From contig CALABV010000028.1 in NCBI GenBank assembly GCA_937886325.1, positions 1 to 5,969 on the forward strand: a stretch of 5,969 nucleotides of DNA. The letters run 5' to 3'. The notes under the pieces are model-generated. The model made no database searches, was not told the origin of the DNA, and was given only the letters and a program-made list of their open reading frames with translations. The stretch's first letter is position 1. Each line of letters begins with the position of its first letter. A program made the position numbers and the translations under genes. Positions 1 through 4,849 of this stretch are shown one piece after another. This stretch comes from an uncultured Geobacter sp. (GTDB lineage Bacteria; Desulfobacterota; Desulfuromonadia; Geobacterales; Geobacteraceae).

Positions 1-653
1 AGTATATTGTGTGCCCCGGCGGCGGCCACCTCGATGGCCCGCTTTGCATGATCCTGACCCTTCACCTCGGAGAAGTCGTCGCCGTGATCGGCGGTTTCAC
101 GGAATATCTCGCCAAGATCAACCCGGCAGGCGGGGATCTCACAATCGCCGTTCAGAAACTGTACGACCTCGGCAAGCTCCGACACGCCGATGACCTCTAT
201 CCCCTCCACAACAGCGCCTTCGCGGGCGTTGTCGCGGGGCACCACGATCCCGGCAAACCCGGAACGCCGGGCGGCAACGGCCACGGACAGACAGCCGCGC
301 ACCGGCTTGACGCCGCCGTCCAGGGACAGCTCCCCAAGGAGGAGATACTCCCTCAGCTTCCGTTCCTTGACCACCCCGGTGGCGGCAAGGATGCCGATGG
401 AGATGGGCAGGTCGAACGCGGCGCCCTCCTTCCTGATGTCCGCCGGGGCAAGGTTCACGGTTATCTTCCGGCTCGGAAACTCGTACCCGGAGTTCTTCAG
501 GGCAGACTTCACCCGATCCTTGCTCTCCTTGACCGCGCCGTCGGGAAGGCCCACGGTGGCGAACTGGGGAAGCCCCTGCGAGATATCCACCTCCACGTCG
601 ACGAGGATCGCGTCGATGCCGACGAGCGAACTGCTGACAACCTTGGCGAGCAT
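1..653 (-). CDS. comM: YifB/ComM-family Mg-chelatase-like AAA+ ATPase, N-terminal part (3' end beyond window)
   Basis: The reading frame is open from an ATG at 653 (minus strand) to the window edge: 217 complete codons of a family usually about 500 residues long. The protein starts MLAKVVSSSLVGID and carries the ChlI-type N-terminal domain of YifB/ComM. Seen are GLPQFATVGLPDGAVKES (residues 28-45), ITVNLAPADIRKEG (64-77), FDLPISIGILAATG (80-93) and LGELSLDGGVKPVRG (106-120). The segment FSEVKGQDHAKRAIEVAAAG (194-213) is the usual lead-in to the AAA+ core; the Walker A loop would follow just outside the window. ComM is known as a hexameric helicase promoting branch migration during natural transformation in gamma-proteobacteria; in other lineages the role of YifB is less clear. 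A GGGAGGG ribosome site (657-663) supports the start. Separated from its upstream neighbour by a terminator-like hairpin, so probably its own unit. Family call is firm; the exact role is inferred. Confidence 0.93.
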   Translation of the reverse strand, partial: MLAKVVSSSLVGIDAILVDVEVDISQGLPQFATVGLPDGAVKESKDRVKSALKNSGYEFPSRKITVNLAPADIRKEGAAFDLPISIGILAATGVVKERKLREYLLLGELSLDGGVKPVRGCLSVAVAARRSGFAGIVVPRDNAREGAVVEGIEVIGVSELAEVVQFLNGDCEIPACRVDLGEIFRETADHGDDFSEVKGQDHAKRAIEVAAAGAHNI

Positions 654-656
654 GAA

Positions 657-663
657 CCCTCCC
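657..663 (-). promoter_or_regulatory. Ribosome binding site of the yifB/comM gene
   Basis: On the minus strand GGGAGGG lies three bases before the ATG at 653. It supports this start over any internal one. The spacing is short but workable for the GGAGG core. Confidence 0.6.
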
Positions 664-689
664 GAAGGACACAAAAACGATGCAAGCGT

Positions 690-718
690 ACCTTACAAAA
701 TTTTCTCATTATTTCCAA
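690..718 (-). promoter_or_regulatory. Weak candidate promoter for yifB/comM
   Basis: On the minus strand, TTGGAA (713-718) and TAAGGT (690-695) are separated by 17 bases in the most AT-rich part of the gap between the two minus-strand genes. Each hexamer matches the sigma70 consensus only partly (about 4/6 and 3/6). The position, about 40 bases upstream of the start codon, is right for yifB/comM, and the hairpin at 826-862 implies that this gene needs its own promoter. Confidence 0.3.
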
Positions 719-825
719 GCAAACTTTTCATCGCTCCATGCAAGAATGTGCGCTTCCGGCGGGACGGAAAAAGGCGAAGACACACGGCAGGATAGGTTTT
801 CTGAGGAATACCCGGAAAACAAGCA

Positions 826-862
826 AACGGGGAATGCGCTTCCACAAGGCGCATTCCCCGTT
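826..862 (-). terminator. Perfect 14-bp hairpin, probable terminator of the lipoprotein gene
   Basis: AACGGGGAATGCGC (826-839) pairs perfectly with 849-862 around a 9-base loop. Read on the minus strand, the stem is followed by a T-rich tract (TTTGCTTGTTTT, partly inside the stem end), which fits a rho-independent terminator about 120 bases past the lipoprotein stop. On the plus strand the nearest T-run (about 877-884) lies too far away to serve, and no plus-strand gene ends here. The tract is not a clean run of T, so efficiency is uncertain. Confidence 0.65.
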
Positions 863-980
863 CATGAAGTCAAACTGATTTTTTTCGCCAAGGCGGACAA
901 TTCCAAAGGGATTGGACAGCTCAGGCCGCCCGAAGGGTGAGGCCGGAGGTCAAATCAAAAGGACCGTTTCCGGATGGAAA

Positions 981-1823
981 CTACCTGGAAAAGACGATTT
1001 CGATCTGGTCGTTCAGATCCGCCTTGATGCCCGGAAATGATTTCATCAGTTCCTTCATCCCGGCATAATTCGTCGGATCCGCATTCTTCAAGATGCGGAG
1101 TTTTTCAGGGTCATTCCCCATCTTGTCCAGATCAAACTCGATAACGGTAACACGGCTGCCGTCCCGGTGCGTTGCATTGCTCGACAGCACTTTTCCGTTC
1201 ACCTCTACCACCATGGAAAATCTCATTCCTTTCACCATCTCCATGGCTTCCCGCTCCTGCTCGGGGGTGAGAGTCGGCTTTGCCTCCTGCCCTTCTGGCG
1301 CGGCCTCGGTGCCGGCTTTCGGCTCCTCCTTGCGCTCGGACGGCTCATTTTTCGGCTGAACGACTACGAGGCGGGCCTCTTTGCCCGGCGTAAACCGGAA
1401 AGCAAATGGTTTCCCCCCGCTCTTCTCCTGCTCACCGGACGATTCCGCCGATTTTTTCGGCCCCTCCTGACTCAGCCTGAGCTTGTTGATATCCCGGAAC
1501 GAAAAGACCGCCCGGTACCCGGTGTACCCGTTGGAGGAGATCGCCTTGCTGGAGACGAATTTCACTCCCTCGCCCATTGTTCCGGCCCGCTTCCGCAACT
1601 CCTTCTGATCATGGAGGGTAAAGGGTTCCGACTTCGCTTCAGGACCGGCAAAGGCCCTGGACATCTCGTCAATCTGCTTGATCACCTTGTCGCTCATGAG
1701 CATTCTTTCCTCGACCGTCCCGCTTCCGTCCGGATTGACCCGGACTTTCGTCTCCACCTGGAAGCAGCCGCCGAGAAAAGCAACACAGGTTACCACCGCG
1801 GCTATCCGTCTCACTACCTTCAT
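981..1823 (-). CDS. Putative lipoprotein with LppM-like N-terminal segment, function unknown
   Basis: A 280-residue protein. The start at 1823 is chosen because AGGGAGG precedes it by six bases and a lipoprotein signal begins there: MKVVRR, a hydrophobic stretch, then the lipobox L17-G18-G19-C20. A longer start at 1859 would add 12 charged residues before the signal and is unlikely. The mature protein should be lipid-anchored at Cys20 and exposed in the periplasm. The following segment VETKVRVNPDGSGTVEERM (23-41) resembles the start of LppM-like and related bacterial lipoproteins of unknown role. The middle (about 125-195) is low-complexity, rich in Glu, Lys, Pro and Ala and probably a flexible linker. 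The C-terminal part is mixed alpha/beta in character. It is transcribed divergently from the exporter operon and ends before the hairpin at 826-862. I cannot assign a function; a structural envelope role is only a guess. Confidence 0.85.
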   Translation of the reverse strand: MKVVRRIAAVVTCVAFLGGCFQVETKVRVNPDGSGTVEERMLMSDKVIKQIDEMSRAFAGPEAKSEPFTLHDQKELRKRAGTMGEGVKFVSSKAISSNGYTGYRAVFSFRDINKLRLSQEGPKKSAESSGEQEKSGGKPFAFRFTPGKEARLVVVQPKNEPSERKEEPKAGTEAAPEGQEAKPTLTPEQEREAMEMVKGMRFSMVVEVNGKVLSSNATHRDGSRVTVIEFDLDKMGNDPEKLRILKNADPTNYAGMKELMKSFPGIKADLNDQIEIVFSR

Positions 1824-1829
1824 ATCGCG

Positions 1830-1836
1830 CCTCCCT
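1830..1836 (-). promoter_or_regulatory. Ribosome binding site of the lipoprotein gene
   Basis: AGGGAGG on the minus strand, six bases before the ATG at 1823. It decides the start: it places translation directly at the signal peptide and excludes the longer frame from 1859. Confidence 0.75.
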
Positions 1837-1890
1837 GTTTCCCGGATTGCGTCACGCACCGGTCTTCATGTGAAATGGCCTTTTCCGCCA

Positions 1891-1899
1891 AGTATACCA
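1891..1899 (-). promoter_or_regulatory. Extended -10 promoter candidate for the lipoprotein gene
   Basis: On the minus strand, TGG followed by TATACT forms a good extended -10 element (TGnTATAAT type). No strong -35 is seen 16-18 bases upstream (the region reads CCTGCC), which is tolerated by extended -10 promoters. Transcription would begin near 1884, giving a leader of about 60 bases. A 5-bp inverted pair, ATACC (1894-1898) and GGTAT (1907-1911), overlaps the element and could be an operator, but it is short. Confidence 0.5.
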
Positions 1900-1952
1900 G
1901 TCATCCGGTATTCGGCAGGGAATCTCTTCCAAATCCGGCAAAACAACGCCGG

Positions 1953-1981
1953 TTGCATATTTTCCCGGAACGCCGTACACT
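1953..1981 (+). promoter_or_regulatory. Sigma70-type promoter for the exporter operon
   Basis: TTGCAT (1953-1958) and TACACT (1976-1981) are separated by exactly 17 bases. Transcription would start near 1988, giving a leader of about 45 bases before the ATG at 2034. It is the only good promoter seen upstream of the plus-strand genes, so it probably drives the whole series. Its -10 lies about 80 bases from the divergent minus-strand -10, leaving room for a shared regulator. Confidence 0.6.
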
Positions 1982-2019
1982 TTGCCCCGTGCGGAGGGGA
2001 TACTCCGAAACCCGGACCG

Positions 2020-2024
2020 GGAGG
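2020..2024 (+). promoter_or_regulatory. Ribosome binding site deciding the start of the zinc-ribbon gene
   Basis: GGAGG directly abuts an in-frame ATG at 2025 but lies nine bases before a second in-frame ATG at 2034. The second spacing is workable and the first is not, so 2034 is preferred. Confidence 0.65.
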
Positions 2025-2033
2025 ATGACAACG

Positions 2034-2705
2034 ATGAGGTGCGAATCGTGCGGAAAAGAAATCGTCGAGGGGAGTTCGTTCTGTCCCTTCTGTTTCAGCA
2101 AGGTATCGTCGACAGGGCCTGAACCCGGCCCTGTCCCGCCCCCGCCCCCTCGAACCGGGGAAGACTTCAGCGTGCTTTTCAACCGCGCCACCAACCTGTG
2201 GAAGGACAACCTGGGCGATCTTGTGGTATTCACCCTTGTCTTCGTCCTGGTGGGATGGATACCCATCGTCAACGTCGCCTTCTTTGCCGGCTACCTGCGC
2301 GGCCTGATGAAGCTCAACCGCGGCGGCAAGCCGGAACCGGCCAATCTCTTCTCCGCGTGGGACTGTTTCGGCAACGCCTTCGTCTATGCACTCCTCTTTT
2401 TCATCGCCATGATAGCGGCCGGTCACGTCCCGTTCTTCGGGCGACTGGCCCAGTGCGCCGTAACCATCCTCGGCACGCCCGGCTTCTACCGTGTCGTGGA
2501 CCGGAACGCCAACGCCATCGATGCGATGCAATGGGGCTTCGCCACCATCCAGCGACATCCCGTTCCCTGGCTCCTCGCTGTTCTCGTGGGCGGGCTGATC
2601 GGCTCCAGCGGCATGATCGCCCTCTTCTTCGGCGTCATTATCACCCTTCCCTGGGGTATTCTCCTGATCATCCAGCAGTACGAGAAAGTCAGCGCCACCC
2701 CGTAG
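2034..2705 (+). CDS. Zinc-ribbon membrane protein, first gene of the exporter operon
   Basis: A 223-residue protein of recognisable layout but unknown function. An N-terminal zinc ribbon has C3-x2-C6 and C17-x2-C20 with ten residues between the pairs. It is followed by a flexible linker with five consecutive prolines (35-39), then hydrophobic segments at about 62-91, 113-130, perhaps 138-155, and a long one at 179-213 that could be two helices. The pattern (FNRATNLWKDNLGDL, then PGFYRVVDRNANAIDAM, then a final hydrophobic pair) resembles bacterial integral-membrane families of the DUF975/DUF4013 type, often fused to zinc ribbons; this is by eye only. The ribbon should lie in the cytoplasm. 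The stop is 36 bases before the adaptor gene with no terminator between, so co-transcription is likely. A role as accessory or sensor for the exporter is inference. The frame extends upstream to 1167, but that part overlaps the lipoprotein gene and is not real. Confidence 0.85.
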   Translation: MRCESCGKEIVEGSSFCPFCFSKVSSTGPEPGPVPPPPPRTGEDFSVLFNRATNLWKDNLGDLVVFTLVFVLVGWIPIVNVAFFAGYLRGLMKLNRGGKPEPANLFSAWDCFGNAFVYALLFFIAMIAAGHVPFFGRLAQCAVTILGTPGFYRVVDRNANAIDAMQWGFATIQRHPVPWLLAVLVGGLIGSSGMIALFFGVIITLPWGILLIIQQYEKVSATP

Positions 2706-2730
2706 AAACCGGTCCCATGGAATAGCGACA

Positions 2731-2736
2731 AAGGAG
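2731..2736 (+). promoter_or_regulatory. Ribosome binding site of the HlyD adaptor gene
   Basis: AAGGAG, five bases before the ATG at 2742. It is a strong site, in contrast to the two ATPase genes downstream, which have none that is clear. Confidence 0.8.
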
Positions 2737-2741
2737 ATGGT

Positions 2742-3755
2742 ATGAAGAAAAAGCTACTGCTCGCCGTCGTTTTTCTGCTTGTCGTTGCAACAATCGTCAT
2801 GATTTTATTCAGGTTCGGAAACAGGGATCAGGGAAGAGCACTGCGCGTGTCCGGCAACATTGAGGTCACGTCCGTGGAACTGAGCTTCAAGATTCCGGGA
2901 CGGGTGCAGGATCGCCTCGTAGACGAGGGGGAGACGGTGAAGACGGGGCAGGTGGTGGCGCGGCTGGATCCCGAGGATCTGCAACACGAAACGGACGGCC
3001 GCCGGGCCGAGGTACAGGCGGCCCGGGCCGCACTGACGGAACTGGAGACGGGCTATCGCAGGGAGGAAATCGCCCAGGCCGACGCGGCCCTGCGCAGGAT
3101 TTCGGCCGACGCGGAGCGCCTCCGGGTCGATTTCTCCCGCCAGCAGCAGCTGTACAAAAAGGAAGTCATCTCCGCCCGTGATTTCGACGCATCCAGGGCG
3201 GCCTACGAGGCATCGCAGGCAAGCGTGCGCGAAGCCCGCGAACGGCTCAACCTGCTCCGGAGCGGCCCCCGGAAGGAGACCATCGACCAGGCACGCGCGC
3301 GGCTCGCCGGCGCGGAGGCGTCCCTCGCCCTGTCCGAAACCAGGCTGGGGTACGCCGTCCTGCGCTCGTCGACCTCCGGCCTGGTTCTCTCCAAGAATAT
3401 CGAGCCGGGAGAGCAGGTGACGGCCGGAACGCCGGTGGTGACCGTCGGCATGATGGACGAGGTCTGGATGCGGGCCTACATCAGCGAGACCGACCTGGGG
3501 CGGGCCAGGGTGGGACAGAAGGCGACCGTAACCACCGACTCCTGGCCCGGAAAGAAGTATCAGGGTCTGGTCTCCTTCATCTCGCAGGAAGCGGAATTCA
3601 CCCCAAAGAGCGTGCAGACGGCGAAAGAGCGCGTGAAGCTCGTCTATCGCATCAAGATCACCGTGCCGAACCCGAACGGAGAACTGAAGCCGGGTATGCC
3701 CGCGGATGCGGAAATTGAAATAAAACCGGCAAAAGGCACAGGGCAAAAGGCATAA
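2742..3755 (+). CDS. ybhG: HlyD/YbhG-like periplasmic adaptor (membrane fusion protein) of an ABC exporter
   Basis: A 337-residue membrane fusion protein that should bridge an inner-membrane ABC exporter to an outer-membrane channel. A Lys-rich start and one membrane anchor (about 5-24) precede the first lipoyl half (VELSFKIPGRVQDRLVDEG, 45-63, to about 75). A long Ala/Glu/Arg-rich alpha-helical hairpin follows (about 80-200). The second lipoyl half is at about 203-235 (SGLVLSKNIEPGEQV), then a beta-barrel domain with FTPKSVQTAKERVKLVYRIK (286-305), a stretch typical of YbhG-type adaptors, and PGMPADAEI (317-325). Length is close to E. coli YbhG (about 332). The last eight or so residues are encoded by one arm of a GGCAAAAGG-type repeat (3728-3752), so the C-terminus and stop may have been supplied by the repeat. 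Two YbhF-like ATPase genes follow. The gene symbol is by analogy; substrate is unknown, though the E. coli system handles drugs and cations. Confidence 0.92.
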   Translation: MKKKLLLAVVFLLVVATIVMILFRFGNRDQGRALRVSGNIEVTSVELSFKIPGRVQDRLVDEGETVKTGQVVARLDPEDLQHETDGRRAEVQAARAALTELETGYRREEIAQADAALRRISADAERLRVDFSRQQQLYKKEVISARDFDASRAAYEASQASVREARERLNLLRSGPRKETIDQARARLAGAEASLALSETRLGYAVLRSSTSGLVLSKNIEPGEQVTAGTPVVTVGMMDEVWMRAYISETDLGRARVGQKATVTTDSWPGKKYQGLVSFISQEAEFTPKSVQTAKERVKLVYRIKITVPNPNGELKPGMPADAEIEIKPAKGTGQKA

Positions 3756-3891
3756 GGTTAAAGATGACTCTTTCAGATGCGGGAACTGGTTCGCTCCATC
3801 CATACATAGCACACATCATTGTCTCTTGACTTTCGCTTTTGTTCTTGCCCTTTGCCCTTTGCCCTTTGCCTTTTGCCCTTTGCCCTTTGCC
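3728..3891. repeat. Imperfect inverted repeat, 25-base arms, spanning the adaptor stop and the gap to the first ATPase
   Basis: Left arm 3728-3752 and right arm 3867-3891 are complementary at 23 of 25 positions, with 114 bases between them. The left arm is the last codons of the adaptor gene; the right arm is part of the TTTGCCC array. In RNA they could form a long stem enclosing the adaptor stop codon and most of the intergenic spacer, placing the ATPase start just outside. Both arms are low-complexity, so the match is partly due to composition. Confidence 0.7.
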
Positions 3892-3892
3892 C
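3844..3892 (+). repeat. Tandem heptamer array TTTGCCC, about seven copies
   Basis: Six full units of TTTGCCC lie at 3851-3892, the third being TTTGCCT, preceded by one degenerate unit (CTTGCCC, 3844-3850). The array fills the space just before the first ATPase gene and ends 11 bases before its ATG. The complement reads GGGCAAA repeated, so the minus strand has six GGG tracts. Heptamer tandem repeats of this sort are known from intergenic DNA of several bacteria (for example STRR repeats of filamentous cyanobacteria); this array looks like the same phenomenon, arisen by slippage or from a dispersed repeat. Confidence 0.92.
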
Positions 3893-3903
3893 GGATTACA
3901 TTC

Positions 3904-4836
3904 ATGTTCGCCATCCAGACCGATAACCTGACGAAGAAGTTCGGTGACCTGACCGCGGTGGACACCCTCACCCTGTCCGTGGCCGAAGGGGAGTTGTTCG
4001 GCCTCGTGGGCTCGGACGGCGCGGGCAAGACAACCACCATGCGCATGCTCACCGCAGTCATGGAGCCCACCTCGGGGGACGCCCGGGTGATGGGGCGGCA
4101 CACGGCGCGCGAGGCCGAGGCCGTCAAGGGCGAGATAGGCTACATGAGCCAGCGATTCGGCCTCTACCCCGACCTGACGGTGCAGGAAAACATCCATTTC
4201 TACGCGGACATCTTCGGCCTGCCGCGCCGGGGGCGGGCGGAAAAAGTGGACGAGCTGCTTTCCTTCAGCAACCTGCTGCCGTTCCGCAAACGGAGGGCGA
4301 GCGACCTGTCCGGCGGCATGAAGCAGAAGCTGGGGCTCGCCTGCGCCCTGGTCCACATGCCCAGGGTGCTGTTCCTGGACGAGCCGACCAACGGCGTGGA
4401 CCCGGTCTCCCGCCGCGACTTCTGGCGCATCCTCTACCGCCTGCTGAAGGAAAGGGTGACGATCTTCGTCTCCACCGCCTACCTGGACGAGGCGGACCGC
4501 TGCAACCGGGTGGGGCTGATCCACCGGGGAAGGCTGCTGGCCTGCGACACGCCGGCCGGACTCAAGGGGCTGATGCAAGGGACCATCGTGGAGGTGCGGG
4601 CCGCGGAGCCACGCCGCGCCGCCCGCCTGCTCCGGGAACGGATGCCGGACGCTTCCGTGGGCCTTTTCGGAGACAGGGTCCACGTGGTCACCGGAGAGCC
4701 GTACGAGGCCGGGCGCCTGATTGCCGCCGCCTGCTCCGGGGAGGGCATCCCGCTCCTGGGAACGCGGACCGTAGAGCCGAGCCTGGAGGACGTGTTCGTG
4801 TCGGTGTTGAGCGACAATTCACCCGAAACCGTGTAA
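3904..4836 (+). CDS. ABC exporter ATPase, YbhF N-terminal-half type
   Basis: A 310-residue ABC ATPase that should energise export with the HlyD adaptor. Start at 3904 (MFAIQTDNLTKKFG) matches the family; the frame upstream to a TTG at 3826 only translates the heptamer repeat. Motifs: Walker A GSDGAGKTT (36-44), Q-loop Q83 in YMSQRFGLYPDLTV, signature LSGGMKQKL (135-143), Walker B VLFLDEPT (155-162), D-loop GVDP (164-167). The switch histidine is replaced: the segment reads VSTAYLDEAD, with A192 where the partner ATPase has H. Walker A has Asp38 where Asn is usual. The C-terminal PSLEDVFVSVL is typical of drug-export ATPases. It corresponds to the first half of the fused E. coli YbhF. No clear ribosome site: upstream is the C-rich repeat and only GGAT (3893-3896). 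The stop is 13 bases before the next ATPase, in another frame. Likely the catalytically weaker partner of an asymmetric dimer (inference). Confidence 0.92.
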   Translation: MFAIQTDNLTKKFGDLTAVDTLTLSVAEGELFGLVGSDGAGKTTTMRMLTAVMEPTSGDARVMGRHTAREAEAVKGEIGYMSQRFGLYPDLTVQENIHFYADIFGLPRRGRAEKVDELLSFSNLLPFRKRRASDLSGGMKQKLGLACALVHMPRVLFLDEPTNGVDPVSRRDFWRILYRLLKERVTIFVSTAYLDEADRCNRVGLIHRGRLLACDTPAGLKGLMQGTIVEVRAAEPRRAARLLRERMPDASVGLFGDRVHVVTGEPYEAGRLIAAACSGEGIPLLGTRTVEPSLEDVFVSVLSDNSPETV

Positions 4837-4849
4837 AAACCGGATTACC

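Larger units (their letters stand above)
654..980. other. 327-bp intergenic region between two minus-strand genes
   Basis: No convincing gene is seen here. It holds the yifB/comM ribosome site, a weak candidate promoter, the perfect hairpin at 826-862, and a small 6-bp hairpin (966-971 with 976-981) touching the stop codon of the lipoprotein gene. A frame of 86 codons at 680-940 on the plus strand crosses the hairpin and has no recognisable features, so it was not called. Confidence 0.6.

Noticed and set aside
9..878. Long plus-strand frame of 289 codons
   Set aside because: It lies opposite the clear YifB/ComM coding sequence, has Gly/His/Pro-rich composition typical of antisense frames, and runs through the hairpin at 826-862.
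680..940. Plus-strand frame of 86 codons in the intergenic gap
   Set aside because: An AAGGA about ten bases upstream is a possible ribosome site, but the frame crosses the perfect hairpin, has no recognisable motifs and no promoter was seen; more likely chance.
966..981. Small hairpin at the lipoprotein stop codon as the terminator
   Set aside because: The stem is only 6 bp with a 4-base loop and no following T-run on the minus strand; the 14-bp hairpin at 826-862 is the better candidate.
1167..2033. Upstream extension of the zinc-ribbon gene frame
   Set aside because: It is antisense to the lipoprotein gene and crosses both candidate promoters; the real start is at 2034 with a GGAGG site.
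3764..3829. Tiny frame of 21 codons between the adaptor and ATPase genes
   Set aside because: A weak AAGG lies before its ATG, but there is no conserved feature to tell it from chance, and it lies inside the probable repeat interior.
3826..3831. TTGACT as a -35 box for an internal promoter before the ATPase
   Set aside because: No -10-like hexamer occurs 16-18 bases downstream; that position is the GCCCTTTG repeat.
3844..3892. Heptamer array as a CRISPR or regulator-binding iteron array
   Set aside because: Units are contiguous without spacers and only 7 bases long, so it is not CRISPR; no replication gene or partner site is nearby to suggest iterons.
3826..3903. N-terminal extension of the first ATPase from a TTG at 3826
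   Set aside because: It would translate the heptamer array into a repetitive CPLPFAF peptide absent from ABC ATPases; the family start motif begins at 3904.
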